DNA of 64,000 bases from NCBI GenBank assembly GCA_002110485.1, contig MOWL01000092.1:431515-495514 (forward strand). Direction: 5' to 3'. The translations under genes were made by a program, and so were the position numbers. Position 1 is the first letter of the stretch; every line of letters begins with the position of its first letter. Below are positions 1-12,140 of this stretch, piece by piece. This DNA is from Emergomyces orientalis. Taxonomy: Eukaryota; Ascomycota; Eurotiomycetes; Onygenales; Ajellomycetaceae. The notes beneath the pieces were generated by a model. That model had not been told where the DNA came from, ran no database searches, and saw only the letters and a program-made list of their open reading frames with translations.

Positions 1-2483
1 TCGATAAAACGTGGGTAAAATAATCATGCCGACATCGGGGAATCAGCCCTGTCACGATTCGTCCTCTCCTCAAACACGCGAGACTGTACGGAACTTGGAT
101 ATGAAGAAGATATCAATTTACATTGTCAATTGATAGTGTTCTTATTTATCCTGCACATGAGTTAAAGTGAACACCTACTCGGCATGTCATATTATTGCTC
201 TATTAATGCAGGGAAAAACAATAATTGTCAACTTATGAAAATTTTCATAATAATGGGGAAAGGGGGAGAAAAGTGGTCAGGATCATGCATAAGTAGGTAG
301 CAGGGTAGAGTACGAACTCCCATAGTAGGTTAGGAGCTTTATTATTTGGACCAGGGCGGTCATCTATTTTGGAAGGTTGTTTGTCACTATCGTCGGTTCC
401 CATGCCCCAGTTAACCTATCGCTGATGCTTAAACGACTCATGCTATTGCCCTGAAAGGGATGGCATGAACGCTGTCATCGCCTGGGGGGTGTCATCACCC
501 GCTCCCCGCTAAACCACCACAGGTTAAAGTAGTTAAATAATAAGCGGAACATTGTTCCTTGATCCTGGGGTTAAAGATCCAAGGCAATGGATGGGAGAAT
601 GAAGAAACCTCAACGGTCGAAAGTTCATTTTCTCGCATACACTTAGAGAGTAGTAGGTGAACATGCATGCTAAATATCTGTGTGTTACGGAGTGACTAAC
701 CACTAGTTATTAGCTTTGGTTGGCTGCATATATTCATGTTAGGAATGCGAATGATGACTGGATGATGGTCGTGAGGAGGTTCCAAAGTAGAAAACTCCGT
801 TGCAACCAGGACATGGGTTGTTAGCTGGTAGTGAGAGAAATGGTCCCATTCCACTCGAGAAATTCGATCTTAAGCCAGCTTCCGAAAAACGACCTCTTTC
901 CCGCTCAAGTTTCTTTTAAATTTCTTGGGTCCTTTTTTCCCGCCTGGAAGACCCGCGTCCCGTCCGTTTGCCCCCTCATTTTCGCTCCATACAGCCAGGT
1001 ATAAGCAATTCGTTCAACTTTTGGCAATAATTTATACCTTGTCAAATGTGCTGCCCACATAGCTACTTGGTCCGTCATTCACATGGCAGCTGTGAACGAT
1101 TGTTCTTGGAAACTGCAGAGTCCAGTATCTGAGACACAACGACGTCCGCCCTCCGCTGTTGATCAGTAATTTAAACGGGGATTTCGTCGCAGTTTCCATT
1201 TTCCTAACCCGTATTGGCCGCGGAATGGCTCTGCTAGTGCGTTTTTTCATCTTTAAAAAGTTTGCTAGATATTTTTTTTCTCTCCCTCATCTTTCCGATA
1301 TGTCCGGTTTGCGGTAACAACACTGTTGACAGTGTTGAGATCGAATACGAATGGGGAAAAACTCTCGAGGTAATAAAAATCTCACCCCCAAGTCAGCAGC
1401 GCATGGAAGTAGACAGCCCTTGCATAGCGCCCTTCTTCCTGCTCCCTATCGCTACCCCCATAATCTGAAGCACTGAAAAAGGCTCTTGCAAGAAACACGC
1501 GAACTTACCGTAAAGTGATTTGGCGTACGAACCCATGTATCGTAAGAACAGGAGCAACAGCAGGGACGGTCAAGATAAACAAAAGTGATTCCTCAAGAAA
1601 CCAGAAACCAGCAGCCCCATTGTGCAGATCAGAGGAGTATGGTATGGAAGGAATATGACTGATTGAATTGTTTTGTTTCCGTTGTCGTAGAATGGGGGGG
1701 AACATGGAAGCCGATCGTGATGATATTCCACTCGTAAACGATACAGGATCGGACATACAAAATACTACGTCTTGTCAGGGTTTTTGTAAAACAGCCGTCA
1801 ACAAGACATCTTGTATCGGTACGTGTACCGGGCTGTCCTGGGGTTCAGCCCTACCACGATACCAGCTCGCCCGCCCGCCCACAACTTGTACTGTGTGACC
1901 GAAACAGGCAATATCGGCGACCAGTCCAGCGGATGGGGCATTTCTAATCTTGTACCAGCCGTGCTTTGGTACAAGCGCAATACATACTGATACTGCGAAG
2001 GTGGTATGTTTGAAAGTACAGTACCGTACAGTACCAGAGCCAGCCCAGGCCAATTCCTCAACTACAATTCTACCACTCCAACCGCCTTCATCTCAGCATC
2101 ACTGCCCACTTCATCACTTCCACTTCCACTTCCACTTCCTCCTCCCATCTTCCCCCCCCTTCCCCCAAAAATCTCCCTCTAGCTATTTTTCGACTCTCTT
2201 CTGCCTCATGTTCTCTTTATTCTCACCTCTATTCTCTCCCCTTTGCCCTTATCTTTTTCCATTTCCACGGTCCTTCTTTTTCTAAACCCTATGCATCTCG
2301 CTTCGTGCTTGGCTACCGCTATTTATTTAACCAGCGCTTGCTGCTCCAGCTGAGCCCATCAAGGTCGGGCCTGTCTGCCATCGCCACTATCGCCACTATT
2401 TATCCCACCTTTAGGGGCTTAAACGAGCCTCTTGTCGTTTCCTTTTCCTTAATTTCAGACCCTTTGACCTCGATGCTCAGCTC
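1..2483. other. Intergenic region upstream of the zinc-finger gene
   Basis: No gene can be supported here; the open frames are short and overlap on both strands. Near 2010-2035 there are short repeats around GTAC. From about 2095 to 2290 the plus strand is strongly pyrimidine-rich, including a CACTTC hexamer-type run at 2117-2145. Such CT-rich tracts are common just upstream of filamentous-fungal start codons, so this stretch probably holds the promoter and 5' leader of the gene that follows. The left 1 kb may be the 3' flank of a gene outside the window. Confidence 0.5.
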
Positions 2484-4979
2484 GTGGCAGTCCATGAGAT
2501 GATTATGGATAGTAATCCACCCATGAGCTCGCCGCCTTCAATTCTCGTCTGTGACTTTAACCATTCAACCTACGATCGTCGTCGGTCATCTGCCTCCAAG
2601 TCTGCAGCGCGAAACCTTTCTTTCCGGTCCCTTTCTTCGTCGCCTGGTCCAATGGCCATCCCAAAAGCGAAGGAGCCTCTGGCACCGCCGCCATTACCGC
2701 CTCCTCGGTACATCGAAGATCTTGCAATTGGGCACGACTCTGGATGGAAGTGGGGGAATGGTTTCGAGGAAGGAGAGTTTGGGAAACCTACCCTACCTCC
2801 CATAAAACCGTCGTCGAGCCTCGTGGGTGGTGGTCACAGTCGCCCGGAGCTGGTCCGCCGAACTGAGAGGGTTATTTTTGATAAAGATAGCAAGAGGGGC
2901 AACGCAATGCCTGCCGCCAAAGCCTCACCAGCATTGAAGAGCAGATCTTCATTTTCAACATCGAGGGATACATCCTTCCCCAGCTCGTCAGGTCCTAGCC
3001 TACCCAGTCCGCGGTCAGTAGATCCCCGTTTTCTAAAACATTCTTAAATCCCGCAGTCATGTTTTGATTTGTCGTATTGCGCATCTCCCTTCGATTGCTT
3101 TGTTTTTTTATGGTAGCATGGTGCCATGCGCCCTATGGTCATACACAGTCCTAGCAAAGCGGTATATAGTACTCAAAGCTAATGTGCCAGACACAATTAT
3201 GGTCCACTAGATTGCAAGGGGAAAAACCGCTATCCGAGAAGAGTGTAGAACGATCCTCCAATGCCTACGATCAACACCTGCTATCTAAAATAGGCAAACC
3301 GAGCTCCCCGCCTCGCCTATCCGGCAGTCTCGGAAATTTCGGTCATAAGGAGTTTACGACTCTCCCGTTCCACTCAAAAAACCGAAATGGTCTTTCAAGC
3401 TTGTCAATTGGAGATGGATCTTTGAGTCCCCGCGATGCAGCATCACGGTGGGCAAGCGGACCTCAGTCTGCCGGAATATCTCCAGGGACACGACCAGGGT
3501 GGACGGATTATGTCAGCCATCGAAGTCCAAGTGTTGACAGCACGGCGCCTCATCAGCTGGATTTCGATCACTTTCGGGATAGGAATCTTTCCCCTGGAAC
3601 TCACCACACGAATGATGACGCAACCAGCCTACATAGTCGATCCAACAGGGGCAGTTATGACCAGATCGTTTTCCCAGATTCAGATATAGAGTTCCCCATG
3701 GACGAGTCAACACAATCTAGGCAATTGAGTGTTGATGATCGAGGGCCATCTCAGCTAGGGAGCATGTCACCATTGTCTCGGCAGGGCATGAAGCGAAGAG
3801 CCTCGTCTCCCCCACGAGAAGTCGTTGCGGACGAATTGCACGCTCTTCACACAAGCACCAGCAATGGCGATCTAGACCAACGGCGAACAACAGGATTTCC
3901 GTTCAATGGTTGCGCATCACCCGGTGCCCGTTACCAACCAAGCCATGGCTCTATTTCTTCAGTGTCTTCAGCGAGCTTGCGAACTGGTTCCTATGCATCA
4001 TCCACAGGACTCTCCGTAGCAGCTAGCAGCATGACTAGCTTGTCTTCTTTCGATCGCCCTTCGCCCGGAGGAATTTCTCCAACGTCAGAACTCGAATCCT
4101 CCTATGAAAAAGGTTTTGTGAGCCCTAGCTCGCGTAAATCGCTCTCAGGCCTTGCCTCTTCACGAACCTCTCATCATCGCGATCCTGTCGAAGTGAAAAG
4201 TGCTCCTCCAGTGCGCAACATGTCGCTTCCGAATAACTTGAATGTAGCCAAGGCAGCCCCACCACGGATAAATCGCCTTCACATCTGCGAATGCTGCCCA
4301 AAGAAACCGAAGAAGTTCGAGACCGCTGAGGAATTACTGTAGGTTAACTACCTTGAATACGGGGACTTCGTTTTCAGTTTGCATAAACTAATGTTGATTG
4401 TGCTCTAGTTCTCACGAAATGGAGAAACAATATACTTGCCAATTTTGCAACAAGCGCTTCAAAAATAAAAACGAGGCCGAACGACATCAGAACTCCCTTC
4501 ATCTACGACGACATTCCTGGTCCTGCGCTGCGTTATCCGGCGTTGAAGCTGCTTTCCACCCCTCTGCATCCCCAACTTGTCAGTCCCCTACAGGGCCCTC
4601 CCATGACACCTGCGGGTATTGCGGTGATGAGTTCCCCAACTTTCCACAACCCGATTGGGACCGGCGAATCGATCATTTGACTAGTGTGCATAAATTCGGA
4701 GAATGCAACCAAGCGAAGAAATTTTACCGGGCAGATCATTTCAGACAGCATCTGAAGCACAGTCACGCGGGCGCAAGTGGGAAATGGACAAATATATTAG
4801 AAAATGCGTGCATGAAAGAGGAGTCATCAACGGAGGGTGGGCTTGCTAGCATCGGGGAACACACTGGACGGAGTTCTGAAAATCATGTTGGGGAAAATGG
4901 AAACATGGATATCGAAAATGGACCAATCAATGGGACACGCATTTCACATACGATTGATGAGGTGATGGAAGAGCCATGA
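2484..4979 (+). CDS. C2H2 zinc-finger protein (742 residues)
   Basis: Three exons join in frame: 2484-3013, 3211-4338 and 4409-4979. The first intron (197 bases) starts GTCAGT and has an AGCTAATG branch-like site; the second (70 bases) starts GTAGGT with CTAAT near its end. The first 540 residues are Ser/Pro-rich and probably disordered. A C2H2 finger follows at about residues 563-583 (YTCQFCNKRF ... HQNSLH). A second Cys/His-rich part with paired CGYC cysteines and an HLKHSH ending spans about 610-680. The short acidic tail ends in EVMEEP. It is likely a nuclear DNA-binding regulator, but the target is unknown. Met at 2502 or 2508 (MDSNPP) could be the true start. Confidence 0.85.
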
Positions 4980-6374
4980 TAGTTCTCAGGCTTATTTATC
5001 TGGCAATGTGGCATTTCCAAATAAAAAATGGAGGTAGCTCCGGTGCTTCTTTTATTCTACAGTTGATTTCTCTTTGAAATCTGGTTTCATCATCGGGGGT
5101 ATTGGTTCATTTACCGAATGATGCAATAATTGTTCTTTCTCATCTATCATGTTCCTTGTTTCCCAGCGCCCTTTTTTGTTTAACCTTTCTAGAATATTTC
5201 TCCTGAATGATTCAGCAGCCCATTTGTTCTCCCTAATGGCTGTTTTGCTCATGTTCTTCCTTTCAGGTTCTCTTGCTTTCTTTTCTCTCTTCTTGGTTTA
5301 AATGTTCGTTTCCTTAGGTTGGGTTGGGGTTTGATTTCATTTTATTTTATATGTGGCTGGTTCTGGGTGTCTATTTTACATATGTTATAATTTTTTTTCT
5401 TACCGTTATTTTTATTGTCGCTATATGCACTCGACGTTACCCTACCACCAATCCATATTTTCCTTTATTACCCTAATTCGATCATCCCCCCGCCTTCTTC
5501 ATGTGTCTATTCCTTGTTGTCCTTTCTTCTAGTGCTTTCTTTTTGTCCCAAAAATATTTTACATTTATGCCAGGGCATTCATTCTACGGTATGTGTACAC
5601 CAATCCATGATTTCATTTCCCCACTACTTCCTCCTGCTATCGCCCTCTATCTATACCTATATATACACTTATGAAAGATGGGCGATATTAGAACATACAC
5701 CCTCTGACCATTAACCTTTTTCCCTGCACTGTCAATGTACCCCTGAAAGGGGAGAGGTTTTAACTATTCCCTCTCTATTCCATATATTACTGTTCTTCGA
5801 CATTCTGTTTTCACCTCATTCTTAGCCCCTTCAATTATTTTATTCCCACGAATTAGTTATCTCCTCCGTTCGCACATGTTGTATATATTATCCCGTTCAA
5901 TTCGTATATATACCCTAATTAACGTGACAATAGTCATTTTTTATGCGAAATAAATATAAATATATATGAATGCATATGTGAATGCATATATGTTTCTTTT
6001 CCCTTGTCTTCAGTTTTTGATATATATTCTGCGTTTTGATAAGCTCAATTCAATGAAATAACTACCCAGGTATATCCACGTTCTATCTGATTTATTTAAT
6101 TTTAATGAAAATTTCTGCCCGCAAAGCTTCGTTTAGTTTTCAGCCTTGGAAGTCTGATACCCACTCCTCTACTCGCTCCCCTACTCTCCATCCCTCTCTC
6201 GCCGTTTTTATATTTTATTGTAATTTTCCATTTCCTTGATATCACATAAATAACAAGCACCACCCTCTGTTTCGTAGTACTTGCTGGACAAATCTCAATT
6301 TATAAATATTGTAAACCGACTTTGCTCGATAAAATGTTTATGTAATGTTCTGTTAATTAGTTAAGTTAAGTTAG
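4980..6374. other. AT-rich intergenic region
   Basis: This 1.4 kb stretch is rich in T and TA steps (5900-6010 has repeated TATATATG/ATGCATA motifs) and contains no credible coding frame. The first few hundred bases are presumably the 3' UTR of the zinc-finger gene. The rest separates it from the minus-strand gene that ends at 6754. The inverted-repeat element begins at its right edge. Confidence 0.5.
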
Positions 6375-6552
6375 TTAACGTATTTCACGGAGAGCTCGCC
6401 CACTTTGTACCACTAACACCAATTTAGTGTTAGAGACTACCTATAAAACAAACAAGACAAACACAGCAAGGTAACTTCTCATACTAAATTCGTGTAGTGG
6501 TACAAAGTGGGCGAAGTCGCCAGGTGGGCGAGCTCACCGTGAAATACGTTAA
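6375..6552. mobile_element. Short inverted-repeat element (MITE-like), copy 1
   Basis: The two ends are inverted copies: TTAACGTATTTCACGG on the left pairs with CCGTGAAATACGTTAA on the right, and GCCCACTTTGTACCACT pairs with AGTGGTACAAAGTGGGC. The right arm carries about 18 extra bases (a second GGCGAGCTC-like block). The core contains ACAAACAAGACAAACAC followed by CTTCTCATACTAAATT. The same layout recurs at 54.6 kb. There is no coding capacity, so it would need transposase from elsewhere. A TTAA or TA at each tip could be part of the arm or a target duplication; I cannot tell which. Confidence 0.8.
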
Positions 6553-6753
6553 TCCTCTGTTTCTAATAAAATAATTGGCATGGGCGATTAAAAAAAACAA
6601 ATGTGCAAGGATCTAAAGACGAATGTATACAGCTAGCTGTTTCTATTCTGCTTATGGGATGAGAGGAATTAAACTGAGTAGAGATAATAATTCCCGAGGG
6701 ACGGCAAAATCATATCTGATCAAATATTGGGCATATAAGAATAATTATACTGT

Positions 6754-8865
6754 TTATAGCAATAACATCTCTACATCCCCGCTTCGGCTTTCGCCACCAT
6801 TTCCATTAGAGTTGGGAAATCTAGTTAATTTAGTATCAAGGAGATTGGGAGTATTTGGGCCTGTATTTATAGCATCGAATGTAGAGAGTGCAGGGGAAAG
6901 CATGAGCTCCTCCGATATCGTGACTGGGGAAGATGGGTCGAGGATTTCGATTTCGCTGCTGATTGAGGAGGCTGGGGTTGAGATTAATGTCGTGGCTGTG
7001 GCTATGGCTGTAGCTTCAGTCGTGGTTGTGAGGTGTGCTGATGATTCACCACGGGGCGGGGATAGTAGGGGGAGGATGTAAAGGCTGTCGGTGACTCTGT
7101 TGTCTCCTTGTTCGCTTTCTTCTAACATGGCTAGATCGTCGTCGAGGATGGCGGTTATGGGCTGTAGGGATAACTTGTCTGCTGTGTTGGGGATGTTGTC
7201 GAGGAGGTCACGTTCATGGACATGGTTGGGGCTGATAATACTGGTGGGATATGAACGTTGGGTTCGGAAGCGGCTAGTGAAAGGTGTATCACGATCACCA
7301 TGATCAGCATTAAATTCGTCTGTGAGGAGGGTATCGTCGCCATCGCTCTCCCCTGCGAAGCACCATTCTGTATCCGAGATACTGGCTGCCTGGAAACTCT
7401 GCAAATTATTTAGGTTTGTTGCAAAGGTAGGTGTATGGGCCAGTGATTCTGTGGGCGTGGTATTTTGTAATGTCCCGTAATTTTTAGGTTTTAGGGGTGT
7501 TGTTAGGCTCGGTAATTGGCGAGTAAGAAGGCGGCGCTGCATTGATTTCCAAAGGAGAGTTTTCAGAACTGATTTTGTATTTGCCGTATTCACGAAATCA
7601 TTGGTCGCACCATGGGGGTCAGAATTCTTTTCAGAACAGAGAGAGCTGACCAAAGCGCACTTCAATTGAATGCCAGCGTTCGGGCGAGGGACGTTATCCA
7701 GCATTGCGGCGATCCCTTTGGATATCATTGGGATAAAACGTGCGCGCTGGAATACATTCTGAAATGGGCAACGTTAGATAGGTGGGCATCTGCGGCAATT
7801 ACTCACGTGAATGAGGCTTACATTATCATATCCTGGAGTGAACAAGCTTGGAGCAAACTCTGGTAGACTTGGGCCGGCCTTTTCAATAATCGTTGTAATA
7901 TTAGATGTGGTTCGGGGAGCGGTTTGGCATAACAAGGTACGAAATCCACTACCGAGTAGAGTTATAAATGGCTGATATGTAGTTTTGGAAACGTGCTGAC
8001 ACTCTGTTTGAGGGAAGGCAATGACGCTGATATGGTAATCGCAAGGGGCCTGCTGGCTACAAAAAGGGGAGTCGTAATCCAGAGACATCCAATCACCGTC
8101 ACTCCGACCCGTTGTTTGAGATCCGCCAATAGAGGAGTGGCAGGTATCATTAGGCACTGGCGTGAACCCCATCATATCTGCAAGATGACCACACGGTGGG
8201 GGAGGCATAGAAGATAAATTTTCAAAACTTTCACACCTAGGAATGCTGCCCAAGCTGCCGTCGGGGCTATTGTTTGAAGACATCGATGAGAAGCTGAAGG
8301 AAATACTGATATCGTGAAGGGAAACTCGGAGAACATCAGGGGGAGGGTCGATGGCTGATGAACCGGCTTTTAAAGTGTAGGGCATCCGTGGTGGTTTAGG
8401 CAGCGGAGACTGCACCGATCTTTGCTGAAACTCAAATATAATGTTTAAAGAATAGATCCCTTCTTGGGCCGTTATAATCTCGTCATCGTTAGATACCATA
8501 GAAACTTGAAGGTCGTGCAAAAGCTAAACTCTTATGTCAGAAAGGGGATTTCAGCGATGTGATTCTATTTTGGCTTTGACCTGTGATTTGATTAAAGTGT
8601 TTTTCATCTCCTTCAATATCCCGGCAAGAGATCCCTTAAGTACTTGCAAAGAGCTTTCGATCCGAATAGATATCTTCAACTCCAAGTGAGGCTTCGAGCA
8701 GACCCAAACGTCCCTCGATTTGAGGGCCTGGAGCAAATTTGAACGGTCTGAGTATGCTGCTGAATCCGGATAAGAGGCTTCTGCTGATGCTGATGCTCTA
8801 AGCTGGATTTTCTCATTTTTATATATATGTAACGTCGATCCCAGTTCAAAACGGCTGTGTAGCAT
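6754..8865 (-). CDS. Uncharacterised protein (668 residues)
   Basis: Three exons join in phase 0: 8865-8581, 8523-7807 and 7758-6754. The 57-base intron starts GTCAAA and ends TTTAG; the 48-base intron starts GTGAGT and ends TTTCAG. I do not recognise the family. Residues 1-95 look folded (alternating hydrophobic and charged segments ending near LKEMKNTLIKSQ). The middle is Ser/Pro-rich with CGHL and DYDSPFC motifs. The last third is acidic and Thr/Ser-rich, ending DVEMLLL. No membrane segment or signal peptide is evident. It shares an 895-base divergent promoter region with the transporter gene. Intron placement is well supported by phase; function is open. Confidence 0.7.
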
Positions 8866-9760
8866 TTTGAACTACCGCTCGAATCAGGGTATAAAAGAGG
8901 CTAACGAGAACAAGCATAAGACATAAGACTAAGGTAAAAGAAAATATAACTTTGACTGTATTCTAGAAGCCCATATTACTTTCGATGGATATCGAAAATA
9001 CGGAATGGAAACTGTGTGCAGCGTAGATTTTAGACAGCGGAAAATGGGGAAAGGGGGTGTGGTCGATATAAGGTTTGGCCAGTGGCACCAGGGCAAGAAC
9101 CTCATTGAGGCTCCCATCACAACTACCAGGGAATATACCCATGAATGTATCAAGGGATAGCCAGGCCCAACCGTTGGGTGTTACAGCTACATAACAAGCT
9201 GTAATATCTAGATCCAGTATTTGGATTCCCCTGGTGCAAAAAGAAAAGAACATAACATACAGCGGAGTCCACAGCTGTTTGAAACAAGCATGAGCTGCGC
9301 GATCGCATCTGGGAGAGAATGAATACTCAAGGAAGGATGAAGCGCCTTATTCTGGAAATGAATTTACGAAACACAGAATAGAGTAGGGAAAGCTCTGTTG
9401 GAGTTTCAATAGTTCGGGTTTCATGCCGTGGGAGGGGCTGAATTATTCCTACTACGGGTAGATAATGGTGTGTAAAAACTTGATGTCATGCTCCCCACGG
9501 TCTGTTTAATTCAGCTCGTAATCCCAAAAGAATGGAAAATTATTCTTAGAAACATAAAAAAACCGAGTGCGCGTTGCGTGGCATGATCAGTGCCCAGGTA
9601 AATATTCAAAGGTTTCACAGCTGGCGCGCGGTTTGCGGTGCTGAAAGATTCCTCGCAGCTTAAATCACGTGATAGCTCACCTGCGGACAGTATTAAATAG
9701 CTCTGAAGTGACAACAATGAAACCAGCGTATTCTCAAGTCTACCAATTCTACCCTTCGCT
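8866..9760. promoter_or_regulatory. Divergent intergenic region between the 668-residue gene and the transporter
   Basis: These 895 bases separate two genes transcribed away from each other, so they should hold both promoters. A TATATATATG run lies at 8820-8829, inside the start of the minus gene, and GTATAAAAG occurs at 8889-8897. I see no convincing coding frame. The GC content is ordinary and no repeat was noticed. Confidence 0.45.
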
Positions 9761-11729
9761 ATGCCCAGAGGCGATCGATTTGATGTTCGCAAGACCGAGG
9801 CAAATGAAGCAGATGGGGAGGAAGCTCGTGCCCTCCTGTCCCTGGACGACGATGAACCCCTAACACAACCTGCTCCGTCGCAATCGTCTCCGCCGCCGTC
9901 GCTGCCCACCTCCAAACCACAAGCCCCTATATACATTCCACCTTCGAACGGCCAACCACGAACCCCAAGAACTCCGAACCGGGTGCGGTTTGATTTGGAC
10001 GATGACACCGAGGAAGAAGAGGAACGAAATGCTCCTATCGGCCATCCTTCCTCATGGCTTGAGGAGGATGATTATGTTGCCAACGGATCCCGCTTAGGGC
10101 GAAGCAGTACCGGCCAGCTCGCCCCTCTACTTACCAATATCGAAGCGCCAAGTGTCACTTTGGCTACTTCGGACGACTTCTTTCCTGAGGATCATCTGGA
10201 AAGTGCGCGGCCTAGGAGCGGCCTGAGGAATGCCTTTATGAATATGGCGAATAGTATAATAGGTGCAGGAATTATTGGACAACCTTACGCGTTTCGGCAA
10301 GCGGGGTTATTGATGGGAATCATACTTTTATGTGGGCTTACTGTCACCGTCGACTGGACTATTCGTTTGATTGTAATCAACTCGAAATTGAGCGGCGCAG
10401 ACTCATTTCAAACAACAGTGGAGTTCTGTTTTGGAAGGCCTGGTTTAATAGCCATCTCCATCGCGCAATGGGCATTTGCATTCGGGGGCATGGTTGCATT
10501 TTGTATCATCGTTGGAGATACAATTCCTCATGTCTTCGCGTCGGTTTTCCCATCGCTAAAGAGTATGCCTTTTCTGTGGCTCCTAACTGATCGGCGAGCT
10601 GTCATTGTTCTTTTTGTTTTGGGCGCTTCCTATCCTTTATCCCTTTATCGGGACATTGCAAAGGTAAATGAAAAGTTATTCTTCTTGCATTATACCTAGC
10701 TGACTGTGTAGTAGTTGGCGAAAGCATCGACCCTTGCATTGGTTTCCATGGTTGTGATTGTGGTAACTGTGATTATTGAAGGTATCCAAGTGTCTGATGA
10801 CTTAAGAGGTGACCCGTTACACCTCATATTTTCGCACGACAACGGCTTCTTCCAAGCGGTTGGTGTCATATCCTTTGGTAAAACTAGATTTATCCGCAAA
10901 ACAAGTTAACTGCATGCTAACTTGAACATTTTAGCTTTCGTTTGCCGTATGATACATTTAAAATCCCCTCTCCCCTTCGTTCCGGACTAATGTCTTCCCT
11001 AGACCACAACAGCCTCCTTATATACGGCTCTCTGAAGAAGCCAACCATGGATCGATTTGCTCTCGTGACACATTACTCGACGGGTATCTCAATGGTCATG
11101 TGCCTGATAATGGCTTTCGCAGGCTTTTTTACTTTTGGTGAGAAGACGAAAGGCAATGTATTGAACAATTTCCCGTCTGATAATGTCATGGTGAACATTG
11201 CGAGACTGTGAGTATATATTTCTAGCTCGAGCAAATAACAAACCTGATGCTAATTAGGAGAAACCCAGCTGCTTCGGCTTGAATATGCTTGCTACTCTCC
11301 CACTGGAAGCTTTTGTCTGTCGTTCCGTAATGACGACTTTCTTTTTCCCCGATGAGCCTTACAATCTCGCTCGCCATGTTATATTTACGTCAGCTCTAGT
11401 CGTTTCGTCCGTGGCTCTATCATTACTCACGTGCGATCTGGGCGCTGTTTTTGAGCTAATTGGAGCCACAAGTGCATGTGCCTTGGCATATATTCTACCT
11501 CCTCTCTGTTACGTTAAATTGAGCAATGGCCATTGGAAAGAAAAATTTCCAGCATACGCATGCATCCTATTCGGTGGTGTGGTCCTATGTACTAGTGTTG
11601 TCCAAGCGATGATAAAAATCATTAGGAGTAAGTCTCTAGCGGCCGGCCCTTCACTACAGTCTGATCTGCATATTCTAACACTAGGATTTTTTGGAATTAA
11701 CAGATGAAGGTGGGGGAACGACATGTTAG
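9761..11729 (+). CDS. Vacuolar-type amino acid transporter (Aa_trans / AVT family, 555 residues)
   Basis: Six exons fit in phase: 9761-10663, 10715-10877, 10935-10946, 11003-11207, 11269-11627 and 11704-11729. The third exon is only 12 bases. The first 150 residues are hydrophilic and acidic. The transporter domain begins at about residue 153 with the family-typical NSIIGAGIIGQPYAFRQAG segment, followed by some ten hydrophobic helices, including the FVCHHNSLLIYGSL motif created by the microexon. The family moves neutral amino acids across the vacuolar membrane with a proton gradient. The protein ends NEGGGTTC. An acidic leader before the first helix is usual for AVT-like proteins. Substrate and direction cannot be read from sequence. 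Confidence 0.92.
10935..10946 (+). other. 12-base microexon of the transporter gene
   Basis: Skipping this segment, or reading through either neighbour, puts a stop in frame. Joining GCT TTC GTT TGC C between a GTAAAA..TTTTAG intron (57 bases) and a GTATGA..CCCTAG intron (56 bases, ACTAATG branch site) restores the conserved AFVCHHN motif. The splice model is inferred from phase and family resemblance. Confidence 0.8.
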
Positions 11730-11867
11730 CAATTTACAGGTGTATTGAATACCCAGTTCGGTTTTCGGTATGCCGTGTTTGTTGGAAATATAGAACTTTG
11801 AATTTTCATTGCCCTGGTCTACAGCACTTCTACGGCGTTGAGTGAATCTAGCGGGCGCGATTATCAG

Positions 11868-12140
11868 TGTATTTTACATATGTATATATTGTTTTTAATG
11901 GACATATTCCCGCACAAGGTATTGTGGAAGATGAGATCCTATCAGAAGGTAAGCATTCCCATGTTTTCTATGTTTCTACCTTTTTCGATTCGTGGACACT
12001 TCCATTTTCCAGATGCGGAAACCAACATAATACCGCTGGCAGACGATGATGCAGGGCTTTTGAACCAGCCATTATACGGCCCTTCTCTGCCTGTTTCTCA
12101 ACGTACATACATCGACGATACCTTACTGCACAATGGCTAA
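11868..12140 (+). other. Orphan coding-like exon pair downstream of the transporter
   Basis: An open frame from about 11868 to 11948 joins across a good 64-base intron (GTAAGC at 11949, TTTCCAG ending at 12012) to 12013-12140. The product includes GIVEDEILSE and NQPLYGPSLPVSQRTYIDD and ends LLHNG. The composition looks like real protein, but no in-frame ATG precedes it. It may be the 3' end of a small gene whose first exon I cannot place, an alternative 3' end of the transporter transcript, or a relic. Confidence 0.3.

Noticed and set aside
7612..8217. Plus-strand frames within the 668-residue minus-strand gene
   Set aside because: They overlap well-phased exons on the other strand and show no coding features of their own.
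9511..10045. Minus-strand open frames of up to 165 codons overlapping the transporter start
   Set aside because: They are antisense to the first transporter exon, have low-complexity composition and no motif or splice signals.
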